The notes beneath the pieces were generated by a model. The model was not told the origin of the DNA, searched no databases, and saw nothing but the letters and a program-made list of their open reading frames with translations. The position numbers and the translations under genes are program-made. From positions 1 to 64,000 of the forward strand of contig CATLGV010000021.1 of NCBI GenBank assembly GCA_949948735.1: 64,000 nt of DNA, written 5' to 3'. Positions 1-8,990 of the stretch are shown one piece after another. Position 1 is the first letter of the stretch. Each line of letters opens with the position of its first letter. The stretch is from an uncultured Lachnospiraceae bacterium (GTDB lineage: Bacteria; Bacillota; Clostridia; Lachnospirales; Lachnospiraceae).

Positions 1-81
1 CCCGTAGAAGTTGACGGGCAGAAAATTCAACGACTTACTATCCATTACAAGTTCATAGGGGCACTGGAAACCCTTGAATAA
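1..81 (+). CDS. C-terminal end of a large serine recombinase (partial, 5' end outside window)
   Basis: Frame 1 is open from the first base to a TAA at 79-81 and reads ...VDGQKIQRLTIHYKFIGALE. This resembles the C-terminal (DUF4368-type) tail of the large serine recombinases found on TnpX/TndX-like conjugative or mobilizable elements, which commonly end in a basic segment followed by an IHYxFIG-like motif. Such recombinases catalyse excision and integration of the element and usually lie at its very end, reading outward. Only 26 residues are visible, so the assignment rests on one motif. If right, the element terminus lies within the next few tens of bases and the rest of the element is to the left of the window. 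Confidence 0.6.
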   Translation, partial: PVEVDGQKIQRLTIHYKFIGALETLE

Positions 82-132
82 TGGATATTTTCTAAGTCAC
101 CTATTCCAACTATCCAACAGACGCAGGCTGTA

Positions 133-2832
133 ATGGGAAAGGAAAGGACGCTGGAGCCGCCTTTGCCGCTGCGTGCGCATAACCTGCTGTTTAGCGGCTC
201 CTTCTGCTTTGATGAAAACACGGTTATCGGCAAGGCAATGGACGCGCTGTTTGGAATCAGGCAGACACAGCTGGATATGTTCTTTGGGGCCTCAAAAGGG
301 GCGTTTAGCGGCCTGGTGCTGCTCCCGGTATTCCGGTCGGGTGCGCTCACGGCGGAAGAGCTGTATTTCGGAATCGGCTTCAAGGCGCATACGGTACAGC
401 TGCTGCTGTCAGGAACCTTTTCTTTTTCCTTTTTGGCGGGCGTCCTGTTCCGGGTGCAGTGTGAGCTGAGCAATCAGGGCTTTTGTATAGAAGCGTTTGC
501 CGCCATGGAAAAGCCAAAGCATTTGTTCCACACCTTTTCAATTGGAGATACCTGCCTTGCAATCGGATACCGCGGCGGGTTTCTGTTCCAGATGTTCTGT
601 AATCTGTATATGGGTGAAATCAAGCTGTTTGGCGCGCTGGGGCTGACCGTAACCGGCTCTGTGCCGGTGTTGGATTTGGTGTCGTGCGCATTGACGGACA
701 TCACGCTGCCGGTCTTTGTCAGAAGCATTACCGGAAAGCAGATAAACGGGCTGGAGGCATTTGACTTTATCCAGCTGCTGGGGCTGCCGATGGGCGTAAA
801 CGGCACGTTTCCGATTAAGGCGGATACGCCCCCGGAGGAGACGGCGCGGCTGTTTAACGAGCGCATCTCGGACAAGAGCTTTGCGCTGGAGGCGGACAGG
901 CTCCGGACGGAATCGTTTCAGGGCGGCGTTATTCTCACGGATAAAAAGAGAATGCGCCATTACTATATCCATAAAGACGGAAGACTGCAGCTGCAGGCAC
1001 AGTTTTATTACGCCATGAAAAACATGACGCTGGGAGATTATACGATTGCCAGAGGAATTTTCGCCTGCTGTACCATCCGTCTGTTCCGAAAGGTGGAATT
1101 CCAGGCGCTTCTTTCGCTTTCGGAGACGGACGGCGTCATGGCGTATGCCTGCATCCGGAACCTGAATCTGGGCTTTTTGAAGCTTGAGGGCTCAGGGATG
1201 AACACGCAGGGAAATAGTCCGCTTGCAAATCTGCCGTCAAACAGTCTGCTGCGGCAGTTTGTCAGTCCCGACGAAAAGGGCGCAGTGTTCTATTTGCGGG
1301 CAGGCAGCGCGGAGGTCAGCTTCTATATCGATGCAAAGCTGGAGCTGCTGGGCCTGTTCCGGTTTGCGGCGCGCATCTTGTACGCGAAGGGAATTGTCTG
1401 CATAGACACGCGGTTTTCCCTGGCGGGCTGTATAGAGGTGTCGCTGCACATCGGCGCAAATTACGCAAGCTTTACCGACGCGAATTTTTCCTTTGCGCTG
1501 GTGGTTGACTGTACGGGCCTGGAGAAAAAGCTGCGCGCGGTGCAGGAAAAAATCAACCGGGCGATTGATACGCTCAAGAATAAGGTCAACAGCGCGAAGC
1601 GGCGTCTAACGGAGGCGCAGAATCAGGTCAATGAGCTGTACGGGCAGATACGGCGGCTGGACAGCAATATTCAAAGCTGCAAAAATGCCATTAAGAACGC
1701 CAAGTGGTATAAGAAAGCGTTTGTTGCGATTGCAAAGGGCATTGAGATTGCGGCGTACGAGGTTGCAAAGGCGGCGATTTATGTGGCAATCGGCGTTGCC
1801 AAGGCCGCTCTGGAGGTTGCAAAGCAACTGGTCAATATCGGCGGTATCGTAGGGGAGGGCGTCCTGCGGGCGGTCAACGGAGCGATCAGTGCGACCCTGA
1901 ATTTGTTTTTTGTGCGTTATATCCGCCTTGCAGCCGGTGTGTCGGCGGCGCAGCAGGCGTTCGAGGCGGAAATCGAGTTTGTGGCGCTGGGCAAAACCTA
2001 TCACTATAAGACGCAAATCGGGAAGACGGCAATTGCGGGGAATCCGACAAAGGCACTTTCCGATAACATGAACAACCGCATGAACGATGATTTGAACAAC
2101 ATTGATAAAGGCGCCTTCAAGAGCAACCGCAGCCGCTACAGGCATGAAACCTACACGATTGCGCAGAACAAAGCGCAGCTTCGGGACGGTATGCTGCAGC
2201 TGCAGTCTGGCACCCGCCTGCTGTGCAGGATGCAGGAGAACTACATTGACGGCTGCGGAGAGAGTATGCCGGAATTTGAGGAAATGCAGGTATCTTACGG
2301 GCAGGCGGTAAATGACGTCTCAAGCCTTTTGGCGCTTGCGGACCGCTCCGTTGACTTCGGCGATATGAACGGCGCCGTGGCCATGGCGGAGCAGGAGCTG
2401 GAAAAACAGGATGAAAGGACAAGAGATACGGTATGTATACCGGTAAGACAGGCGATTGCCGACTATAAAGACGCGATGGGGCTTTTAAGCATGGTTGGGA
2501 GCAGCATGGAAAAAGTTCAGGAGCAGAATCGGATGCTGGAGACGCATGCCCAAATTATGAGGCAGAAGGAGGAGGCATACCGCAGGCAGGTCATCGAAAC
2601 CGGAGAGCTTCCGTCTGCGGATATGGTCCGGATATTGAACGAGACGGAGGAAATCATGTACGAGGAGTTTCCGGTTTCCAGAAATAAAAAGGGAATGATT
2701 AATCCGTCCAGAGAGCCGCTGCTTCATCAGTATCTCGACGAGGCGCGAAAGGCATTCGGCGGCGGGCAGACGGAGCATATCCAGAGGATGCGGACAAGGG
2801 CGTCGAAGGGAAGATATGAGAGCAGATTATAA
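133..2832 (+). CDS. Large unknown protein with central coiled coil; possibly 5'-truncated
   Basis: 899 residues from the first ATG, of no family I recognise. Residues about 1-455 are rich in alternating aromatic/hydrophobic segments suggesting repeated beta structure. About 455-520 is a strongly predicted coiled coil (LEKKLRAVQEKINRAIDTLK and onward), followed by an Ala-rich amphipathic stretch (AAYEVAKAAIYVAIGVAKAAL) and a charged helical C-terminus. No signal peptide is visible. The frame is open back to the recombinase stop at 79-81, and the ATG at 133 has only a weak AGG upstream. The true start may therefore have been lost to the adjacent mobile element. It lies 20 bases upstream of the clostripain-like gene, so the two may be co-transcribed. 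Product function is unknown. Confidence 0.7.
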   Translation: MGKERTLEPPLPLRAHNLLFSGSFCFDENTVIGKAMDALFGIRQTQLDMFFGASKGAFSGLVLLPVFRSGALTAEELYFGIGFKAHTVQLLLSGTFSFSFLAGVLFRVQCELSNQGFCIEAFAAMEKPKHLFHTFSIGDTCLAIGYRGGFLFQMFCNLYMGEIKLFGALGLTVTGSVPVLDLVSCALTDITLPVFVRSITGKQINGLEAFDFIQLLGLPMGVNGTFPIKADTPPEETARLFNERISDKSFALEADRLRTESFQGGVILTDKKRMRHYYIHKDGRLQLQAQFYYAMKNMTLGDYTIARGIFACCTIRLFRKVEFQALLSLSETDGVMAYACIRNLNLGFLKLEGSGMNTQGNSPLANLPSNSLLRQFVSPDEKGAVFYLRAGSAEVSFYIDAKLELLGLFRFAARILYAKGIVCIDTRFSLAGCIEVSLHIGANYASFTDANFSFALVVDCTGLEKKLRAVQEKINRAIDTLKNKVNSAKRRLTEAQNQVNELYGQIRRLDSNIQSCKNAIKNAKWYKKAFVAIAKGIEIAAYEVAKAAIYVAIGVAKAALEVAKQLVNIGGIVGEGVLRAVNGAISATLNLFFVRYIRLAAGVSAAQQAFEAEIEFVALGKTYHYKTQIGKTAIAGNPTKALSDNMNNRMNDDLNNIDKGAFKSNRSRYRHETYTIAQNKAQLRDGMLQLQSGTRLLCRMQENYIDGCGESMPEFEEMQVSYGQAVNDVSSLLALADRSVDFGDMNGAVAMAEQELEKQDERTRDTVCIPVRQAIADYKDAMGLLSMVGSSMEKVQEQNRMLETHAQIMRQKEEAYRRQVIETGELPSADMVRILNETEEIMYEEFPVSRNKKGMINPSREPLLHQYLDEARKAFGGGQTEHIQRMRTRASKGRYESRL

Positions 2833-2852
2833 CATGAAAGGGAGGTATAAGC

Positions 2853-4790
2853 ATGGGAAAGGTCAAAAAAGGCAGCGCCATAGCGGCGCTGTGCAGTATT
2901 CTTGCGGTTGGCGGTGGTCTGACGGTAATGAATCAGAGAGCGCAGGAGCCCACAAGCACCATTTCGGTCTATGAAGCGCAAGCGAATCAAAAGGAATATA
3001 CCGTGATGGTTTATATGATCGGGAGTGATTTGGAAGCGGACGGGGACGAGCAGGCCGGCGCAGGCAGCGCGGATCTCCGGGAAATGGTGGACGTGATGGG
3101 CGGCGGGCACGCGCAGCGGATAAATGAAAGAATGAATCTGATAGTGGAAACCGGTGGCAGCGAGCGCTGGGATATAGATGCGCTGGCGGATATAAAGAAT
3201 GCAAGGTTTTGCATTGATGCGGACGGAATCGGCAGGCTGGAGACGCTGCCGGAGATTGATATGGGAGAGCCGGAGGCGCTCGCTGATTTTATCAATTACG
3301 CCGCCGGGAATTACCCGGCAGAAAATTATGTGCTTGTTTTGTGGAATCACGGAAACGGCCCGGTAGAAGGCTACGGGTACGATATGCTGTACGACGGCGA
3401 CAGTCTGACCTTAATGGAGCTGGATGAGGGAATTGCGGCCTCCGAGGTAACGCGGTTTGCGCTGGTCGGATTTGATGCCTGCCTGATGGGAAATATGGAA
3501 ACCGTCAACGTGATCAGCCGGTATGCGGATTATATGGTCGCCTCGGCGGATCTGGAGGCGCAGGACGGATGGGATTATTCCTGGCTGGAGATTTTTGCGC
3601 AGGAGACGCTTGACGCCGTCGGGATAGGGACGCGGATTGTGGACTGCTATGCGGACTTCTATTCGAAGAAAAAAGGGCAGGCAACGCTCTCCTGTTATGA
3701 TTTGGGCGCTTATCCGGATGTGCGGCAGGAAATGGAGATGTACAATATGCTGGTGTTTGAAAACGCGGACGCCGATTTGTACGAGACGGCATCGCGGATT
3801 CGGACAGGCGTGCAGGGCTTTGGCGATAAGCGGGCTGCGCTGGACAGCCCGGATCTGGTAGATTTTGTCGGATTTTATCAAGGCCTGTCGCCCGAGGCAT
3901 GGGCGGCGGCCGCCCTCGAACCGACGCTGGACGCCCTGGTGCTGTCCTCAAAATCGGTCGGATATGCGCAGGAGCCCTGCGGGATTAGCATTTACGTGCC
4001 CAGCGGCTCCGACTGGATGCTGGAGGAAAGCAATGCAAAATATCAGAAAAGCCTGTTTTTGGAGAGCTATCTGGAGTTTGTCCAGGGATATTCGTCCTAT
4101 ATTTTGACCGGGGATACGTCCGGACCGGACACCGCCGCGGTGGATTATCAGGAGAAAGACCAGACATTTACGATGACAATGGATGCGGAAGAGATGAACC
4201 GGGTTGCGGCGGCGTATCTGATTACCGCGGCGCCGATTGCGGAGCTGCCGGGATGCAGCCTTCTGTTGTCGACGGACAGCGCTTTGGAGATAGGGGCTGA
4301 CGGAAGGCTGGAGGCGGAGCCGGACGAGACCTGTGCGGGTCTGATGGGCGAACCGTTGTGCCTGATTGAGCAGTATAACAGTGAAGCGTATACGGAATAT
4401 CTGTCTCCGCTTCTTTATAATGATGAGCTGTGCCTGGCCAGAATACGGTTTTCCGACGAGAATCCGGATGGTGACGTGCTGGGCATCGTGCCGATGGACA
4501 ACGGCACGACCTCCTCAAAGAGAGAGTACCTGTTGGAGCCGGGGGTGTCGGTAACGCCGCTTTATCCGCTGATTACAGAAGCTGACATGGATGTCGTTTT
4601 GTTGACAGAGGAGAGAGGATTTTACAAGGGCGAATATTACACAGGCAATTCCCTTCAAATTGAGGAGGAATATGACGCTCTTCTGGAAACCGTGGAAATT
4701 CCTTTGCAGGACTGCCTGTTTGGATTTATGATACAGGACACGCGCCAGCAGCTTTGGTTTACGGAGCTGCTGCCGCAAACAGCACAGTGA
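2853..4790 (+). CDS. Clostripain-related cysteine peptidase (family C11), membrane-anchored
   Basis: 645 residues with a GGGAGG site 6 bases before the ATG. An N-terminal hydrophobic segment (residues about 8-25) is a signal peptide or anchor. The peptidase core begins at YTVMVYMIGSDLE and contains the family's two catalytic motifs: His in VLVLWNHGNG and Cys in FALVGFDACLMGNMET. Family C11 enzymes are caspase-like (clan CD) proteases, typically Arg/Lys-specific, calcium-dependent and often self-activating. The C-terminal 250 residues look like a beta-rich extension without a recognised name. It likely acts outside the cytoplasmic membrane. It follows the large unknown gene closely, and a hairpin follows it. 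Substrate is unknown. Confidence 0.85.
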   Translation: MGKVKKGSAIAALCSILAVGGGLTVMNQRAQEPTSTISVYEAQANQKEYTVMVYMIGSDLEADGDEQAGAGSADLREMVDVMGGGHAQRINERMNLIVETGGSERWDIDALADIKNARFCIDADGIGRLETLPEIDMGEPEALADFINYAAGNYPAENYVLVLWNHGNGPVEGYGYDMLYDGDSLTLMELDEGIAASEVTRFALVGFDACLMGNMETVNVISRYADYMVASADLEAQDGWDYSWLEIFAQETLDAVGIGTRIVDCYADFYSKKKGQATLSCYDLGAYPDVRQEMEMYNMLVFENADADLYETASRIRTGVQGFGDKRAALDSPDLVDFVGFYQGLSPEAWAAAALEPTLDALVLSSKSVGYAQEPCGISIYVPSGSDWMLEESNAKYQKSLFLESYLEFVQGYSSYILTGDTSGPDTAAVDYQEKDQTFTMTMDAEEMNRVAAAYLITAAPIAELPGCSLLLSTDSALEIGADGRLEAEPDETCAGLMGEPLCLIEQYNSEAYTEYLSPLLYNDELCLARIRFSDENPDGDVLGIVPMDNGTTSSKREYLLEPGVSVTPLYPLITEADMDVVLLTEERGFYKGEYYTGNSLQIEEEYDALLETVEIPLQDCLFGFMIQDTRQQLWFTELLPQTAQ

Positions 4791-4798
4791 CAAAATGC

Positions 4799-4835
4799 TT
4801 TAAGAGACGCTTCGGGAAATGAAGCGTCCCTTAAA
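4799..4835 (+). terminator. Hairpin after the clostripain-like gene, possible bidirectional terminator
   Basis: TTTAAGAGACGCTTC and GAAGCGTCCCTTAAA form a 15-bp stem with one mismatch around a 7-base loop. It lies 8 bases after the protease stop and between convergent genes. A/T tracts at the stem base suit a bidirectional terminator, but neither side has a long U run. Confidence 0.6.
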
Positions 4836-4860
4836 ACATGCCTTTTCGCTGCAAAAGGAG

Positions 4861-5079
4861 CTATTGCTCACTGTCGTGCCGGCTGCTGACATGCATGACA
4901 ATATCCTCAATGCCGCAATGAAACAATTCGCAGTAACGGTCGATGGTGCTTAAGGTAAAATTATGGTCGTTTTTCAGGCGGGATATTTCCGCAGGATTGA
5001 TATCGTATTTGTATTCCAAATCGTAGGTGCTGATACCGCGCCGCGCAAGCATATCCCAGAAGGGTGATAATTTCATCAT
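4861..5079 (-). CDS. Small XRE-family HTH regulator
   Basis: 72 residues that are essentially one Cro/CI helix-turn-helix domain: FWDMLARRGISTYDLEYKYDINPAEISRLKNDHNFTLSTIDRYCELFHC. The longer ORF in the track was rejected because GGGAGGT precedes ATGATG at 5079. The protein resembles the compact HTH_26-type regulators that act as stand-alone DNA-binding proteins. It is divergent from the endolysin gene, with 247 bases between them holding candidate operators (ACTTACA repeats). It may regulate that gene, itself, or both. No ligand or partner domain is visible. Confidence 0.8.
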   Translation of the reverse strand: MMKLSPFWDMLARRGISTYDLEYKYDINPAEISRLKNDHNFTLSTIDRYCELFHCGIEDIVMHVSSRHDSEQ

Positions 5080-5177
5080 ATGTATACCTCCCAGATACAG
5101 ATTAATAAGGTTCACGGTGCGAAGCGGAGACAGGTCCGCTTACCGATAAGTTTATAATACTTACAATCGTAGTGCAA

Positions 5178-5247
5178 CGTAACTTACATCCGTGAAATTT
5201 GTCGAATAATGTTGAAAAACAACGAAAACACACAGGTGTAAGTTACG
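5178..5247. promoter_or_regulatory. Inverted repeat CGTAACTTACA / TGTAAGTTACG between divergent HTH and endolysin genes
   Basis: Two perfect 11-bp arms (5178-5188 and 5237-5247) are separated by 48 bases. A further CTTACA lies at about 5160. The position between a regulator and a divergent gene suggests operator half-sites. The spacer contains TTTGTCGAA (5198-5206), a match to the Spo0A box. Function is inferred from position only. Confidence 0.45.
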
Positions 5248-5326
5248 CGGCCGCCGAAGCGGCGGTAAGATAAAAGCACTCACAAATTCTGCAGATACAA
5301 TGAGAAAACAATTCAGGAGGTGCACA

Positions 5327-6442
5327 ATGGAAATACTACAGAGCATTTTAGAAAAAAATCCCTGCTATCGGGCGGGGAAAAAGATTAAGGTTGGCGGACT
5401 GATGCTGCACAGCGTCGGATGCCCGCAGCCCTCCGCGGAAGTGTTTGTCAGAAAGTGGAATCAGGCGGAGGCCTCAAGAGCATGCGTGCATGCCTTTATC
5501 GACGGGAACACGGGAAGGGTATATCAGACACTGCCGTGGGATCATCGGGCATGGCACTGCGGATCCGGCACGAACGGTTCCGGGAACAATACGCACATCG
5601 GGGTTGAGATGTGCGAGCCGGCGTGTATCAAGTATGCCGGAGGAGCCGGCTTTACCTGCTTTGATACGGAGACCGCGCTGGCGGTGGTAAGACGCACATA
5701 TGAGGCCGCGGTAGAGCTGTTTGCGTTTCTCTGCCGCAAATACGAGCTTGATCCGCTGGCGGACGGCGTGATTATCAGCCATAAAGAAGGACATGAGCGG
5801 AAAATCGCCTCCGGGCATGCGGATCCGGAGCATTTGTGGAGCGGCCTTGGCTGTGGCTATACCATGCAGGGCTTTCGCGAAGCAGTGAAGGCGGCCATGG
5901 AAGGGCAGCCCGCGCAGGAGGCACAGCAGAAGGCGGCCGAAGCACAGGGAGCTTCCGAAGAGCCGGCAAAAACGCAGGAGAACTGCCGGCAGCCCGCGGC
6001 CTCCGCAGAGATGCATATTTCCGACCGCGGCGTGGAGCTGGTTGCGGGCTTTGAGGGCTGCCGGCTGGAGGCGTATAAATGTCCCGCCGGCGTCTGGACA
6101 ATCGGATACGGCCATACGGCGGGCGTCAATCCGGGGGACAGGCTTGGCTCACAGGAGGAGGCCAGGGCGCTGCTGAAAAAGGATTTGGAGCAATACGGCG
6201 GTTATGTCAATACCTGCGTGAGAAAGGGATTGATTTCGTTTGCGCTCACACAGAACCAGTTTGACGCCCTGACCAGCTTTTGCTATAACTGCGGAAACGG
6301 AAACCTGCAGAAGCTGGTATCGGGCAGGGATGCCGCAGTAATTGCGGAAAAGCTGCCCGCGTACAACAAGGGAGGCGGAAAGGTACTGCCGGGGCTTGTG
6401 CGGCGCAGGGAGGCGGAAAGGGCGCTGTTCTTAACGCCATAG
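5327..6442 (+). CDS. Bifunctional peptidoglycan hydrolase: Amidase_2 plus GH24 lysozyme
   Basis: 371 residues; AGGAGGTGCACA fixes the ATG at 5327. Residues about 20-190 are an N-acetylmuramoyl-L-alanine amidase (Amidase_2/PGRP fold) with motifs LMLHSVG, HAFID, WHCG and a late ISHKEGH that supply zinc-binding histidines. A Gln/Ala-rich linker (about 200-235) follows. Residues about 238-371 are a T4-type lysozyme (GH24): GVELVAGFEGCRLEAYKCPAGVWTIGYGH has the catalytic Glu and Asp/Thr region of endolysins. Together they would cut both the peptide-glycan amide bond and the glycan strand. There is no signal peptide. No phage structural genes or holin lie nearby, so it is probably not an active prophage gene. 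A Spo0A-box-like sequence upstream suggests a link to sporulation or cell lysis. Confidence 0.88.
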   Translation: MEILQSILEKNPCYRAGKKIKVGGLMLHSVGCPQPSAEVFVRKWNQAEASRACVHAFIDGNTGRVYQTLPWDHRAWHCGSGTNGSGNNTHIGVEMCEPACIKYAGGAGFTCFDTETALAVVRRTYEAAVELFAFLCRKYELDPLADGVIISHKEGHERKIASGHADPEHLWSGLGCGYTMQGFREAVKAAMEGQPAQEAQQKAAEAQGASEEPAKTQENCRQPAASAEMHISDRGVELVAGFEGCRLEAYKCPAGVWTIGYGHTAGVNPGDRLGSQEEARALLKKDLEQYGGYVNTCVRKGLISFALTQNQFDALTSFCYNCGNGNLQKLVSGRDAAVIAEKLPAYNKGGGKVLPGLVRRREAERALFLTP

Positions 6443-6450
6443 GCGCTTTA

Positions 6451-6486
6451 CAGCCGCAAAAAGGATACTTTGCAGCCGCAAAAAGG
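6451..6486 (+). repeat. Short direct repeat CAGCCGCAAAAAGG x2
   Basis: Two exact 14-bp copies (6451-6464 and 6473-6486) sit after the endolysin stop. The following GGGCGCTGCTCCTGACGC resembles the gene's own 3' end GGGCGCTGTTCTTAACGC, so this looks like a small local duplication. Confidence 0.6.
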
Positions 6487-6560
6487 GCGCTGCTCCTGAC
6501 GCTGCAGCGTGTTTGCGACAGGCGCGGCGGCGGATGCACAGAAACAGGAGGAGAATGGAG

Positions 6561-7508
6561 ATGAACGAGGACGGGCGGTATGGGGGAGAAGAGGATTTTG
6601 AGAGCGGCTATGATGAAGGCGGCTATGAAGACGGTTATGAAAATGATTATGAAAATGATTATGAAGACGACCGTGAAGACGGCTATAAGGGGCGCTTTGA
6701 AAACAGCTACGAGGACAGTGATTTTATCCCGCTCGATGATTTGGTCTATGCGCCGCTTCATGCGCTGGCCAAGTCCAACCGGCAGCTTCGCGCGCAGGTT
6801 GTGGATGCAATAAGAAGCATGGGAACCCTGTGTCAAAACGGATCGGAGGAGACCTTACGGCTGAACAATATCAATATTTCATACGACCAGGTACGGCCGG
6901 AGGCCGAGGAGGGCTGCAGTGTGGACAACCTGCAGCTCCAGGTGCCCCTGCTTTCCATTGTGCCGGTCACAAACCTCAATGTGGAAAAGGCGGAGATTGA
7001 TTTTTCCACGGAGGTCAAAGCGCAGCAGGAGGAAAACGGGCCGTGCCGCATTCTTGCCCGAATCTGCGCGCCCCAGCAGCGGGACAGCGATTTCCTGCCG
7101 CGCGTGACCTATAAGCTTCAAATCGAATCGCTGGCTGCGACAGAGGGCGTTATGCGGCTGACGGATATGCTCAGCGCCAGTCCGGTTGCAAAGAAGACCG
7201 ATACGACGCCTGTCGCGGTGGACGGGAATCCGGGCTCGCAGGAGCAGAAGCATACGAGGCTGGAGGTAGCAAAAATGCGTGCGAAGGTAAAGAAGCTAAA
7301 GCAGCTTTATCAGAAAATTTCCGATATGATCGCGGAGCAGGAGCGGCTGCAGCAGATCAGCCGGGAAGCCTTTGAAGAAAATACCTACGACTTTGACAGG
7401 GATCGGTATTTGATGGCTCAGGCGAATATTACAAACCGCATCATGGAATACCAGGAGAAAATAATGGACAAGGAGATTGCCTTCGGCCTTGACAGGGATT
7501 ATGAGTAG
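6561..7508 (+). CDS. DUF2589-family protein with acidic N-terminal repeat
   Basis: 315 residues; the ATG at 6561 has AGGAGG at a 9-base spacing, while the ATG at 6555 is too close. Residues 1-55 are very acidic with repeated GYEDGYENDYEND. The core then matches the DUF2589 pattern: FIPLDDLVYAPLHALAKSN, and LQLQVPLLSIVPVTNLNVEKAEIDFSTEV. The C-terminal third has a coiled coil (LEVAKMRAKVKKLKQLYQKI). DUF2589 proteins have no settled function. This is the first of two paralogues in one operon with small unknown proteins and a STAS protein. No signal peptide is seen, so it is probably cytoplasmic. It overlaps or abuts the next gene. Confidence 0.75.
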   Translation: MNEDGRYGGEEDFESGYDEGGYEDGYENDYENDYEDDREDGYKGRFENSYEDSDFIPLDDLVYAPLHALAKSNRQLRAQVVDAIRSMGTLCQNGSEETLRLNNINISYDQVRPEAEEGCSVDNLQLQVPLLSIVPVTNLNVEKAEIDFSTEVKAQQEENGPCRILARICAPQQRDSDFLPRVTYKLQIESLAATEGVMRLTDMLSASPVAKKTDTTPVAVDGNPGSQEQKHTRLEVAKMRAKVKKLKQLYQKISDMIAEQERLQQISREAFEENTYDFDRDRYLMAQANITNRIMEYQEKIMDKEIAFGLDRDYE

Positions 7509-7566
7509 GGAGGACATAGATTATGCCCGCGCCCGAAGCCGCAGGGCATCCGGTATGGAGGAAGCT

Positions 7567-7812
7567 ATGACAGAGCAGGAGATTCGCAAAAGCGCGCAGG
7601 GACTGGCGGCGGAAATGAATTTCCGCCTGCTGTGCGAAATCAGGGGAGCGGATATTCCCTTTGAAACCATCCTGTGGGTGGACAGCGTTACGGTGACGGA
7701 TATCAGGTATCCCAGGCCGCGTCGCGGCATATTGTCCCGCCTTGGCAAAGCGCTTGGGCGGCTGGTAAAGCGGCTGAAACAAAAATACAGGGGCGTAAGA
7801 CGCAGGATTTAA
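7567..7812 (+). CDS. Small basic protein of unknown function in the DUF2589 operon
   Basis: 81 residues from ATG 7567, preceded by GGAGGAAGCT. An alternative ATG at 7501 overlaps the previous stop but has a poor site. The middle (AEMNFRLLCEIRGADIPFETILWVDSVTVTDIRYPRPRR) is beta-like, and the C-terminus (LGRLVKRLKQKYRGVRRR) is highly basic, which could bind nucleic acid or membrane. It sits between two DUF2589 genes with short spacing, so it likely works with them. I do not recognise a family. Confidence 0.6.
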   Translation: MTEQEIRKSAQGLAAEMNFRLLCEIRGADIPFETILWVDSVTVTDIRYPRPRRGILSRLGKALGRLVKRLKQKYRGVRRRI

Positions 7813-7849
7813 TGATTAAATCGAAAGCGGCGCAGAAACGGAGGAAGAT

Positions 7850-8965
7850 ATGGCAATAGCAGAACAATTTGCAGGATTACAGATGGATCAGCTGATAGGA
7901 GGGCCGCTGCGGGCGGCGGCGGATGCCAATGCGCATCTGGCAGGCTCTACGGCTGAATTTATTAACAAAGTAGGCTTTGACGCAAACGGAAGGGTAAATA
8001 TGGTATCGTTCGGCTATCAGGGGCGCAGCGTGAACGAGGACGGAACGAGCAATCTTGAGGAGATGAAGGTGGATGTTCCTCTGCTTGCGATTGTGCCGAT
8101 ACCCAATCTGCAGGTCGACGAGGTCAACATTCTTTTTGATATGGAGGTCAAGGAGAGCGTAAAATCGGAGAGCAGCACAGATATGAGCGCATCCGGAACG
8201 GCGGCGTTAAACCTTGGGCTTTTTAAGGTCAGCGTATCCGGAAGCGTCAGCGCGCACAGTACAAATACCCGGAGCACAGACAATTCGGCGAAATATCATG
8301 TGGATGTGCGCGCGGCAAACCACGGTACGCCGGAGGGGCTGGCGCGGGTGCTGGACATGATGGCGGCAAATGTGTCGCCGATGCTGATCGGCAGCACGGT
8401 AAAAGATGCAAACGGGAGAGACTTGCCGGAGGCGTCCAGAATCCGCGCCGAGCGCTTAAAAGCGCTGCGGCAGGAGATTGGAGAGATTGAAAACCGTTTG
8501 CAGACGGCGCGCAGGGGACTTGACAGTAATGTGCAGCTCTTAAAGAAAATAGCCTCCTCACAGCAGAATCTGTATCAGGGAAATATGATGAAAAAAATGA
8601 ATGCGCTTGACAAGGAGGACGACGACACGGCGGCGCAGTGCAGCCGTGTGATGGATGAGATCAATCAAAGCTGGAACGCGTTCCAGAATCAGGCGGCTGA
8701 TTTTATCAAGCTGCTTGCGGACAGCGGGGAGGAGCCGGCGGACGTTTCGGATATGTTTTCTTTAAAAGCGCCGGATGCCGAAAATACCCGAACAGCCGGT
8801 TACGGAGAGCAGGAGAACTATTACAAGGCGCTTCTTGGCGCGCAGAAGGGCGCGCTCGCGTCACAGCGCACTGTAAGCCGGATAGAGGAGGATCTGTTCA
8901 ACAAGAAATCCGAGTACAGCGATACCGCGGCGGGAGCGCCGTCCGCACAGGCGGACAGCCAGTAA
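7850..8965 (+). CDS. DUF2589-family protein
   Basis: 371 residues; GGAGGAAGAT precedes the ATG. It is a clear DUF2589 member: FAGLQMDQLIGGPLRAAADANAHLAGSTAEFINKVGF, then MKVDVPLLAIVPIPNLQVDEVNILFDMEVKESV, then a Ser-rich beta segment repeating SVSGSVSAHS and NTRSTDNSAKYHVDVRAA. Residues about 205-330 contain a coiled coil (RAERLKALRQEIGEIENRLQTARRGL). It is paralogous to the product at 6561-7508, sharing the VPLL-IVP-NL-V-(E/D) core. The family is of unknown function. Membership in one operon with a STAS protein is the main context clue. Confidence 0.85.
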   Translation: MAIAEQFAGLQMDQLIGGPLRAAADANAHLAGSTAEFINKVGFDANGRVNMVSFGYQGRSVNEDGTSNLEEMKVDVPLLAIVPIPNLQVDEVNILFDMEVKESVKSESSTDMSASGTAALNLGLFKVSVSGSVSAHSTNTRSTDNSAKYHVDVRAANHGTPEGLARVLDMMAANVSPMLIGSTVKDANGRDLPEASRIRAERLKALRQEIGEIENRLQTARRGLDSNVQLLKKIASSQQNLYQGNMMKKMNALDKEDDDTAAQCSRVMDEINQSWNAFQNQAADFIKLLADSGEEPADVSDMFSLKAPDAENTRTAGYGEQENYYKALLGAQKGALASQRTVSRIEEDLFNKKSEYSDTAAGAPSAQADSQ

Positions 8966-8990
8966 AGGAGCATGACGGCGGAGGGATGAG

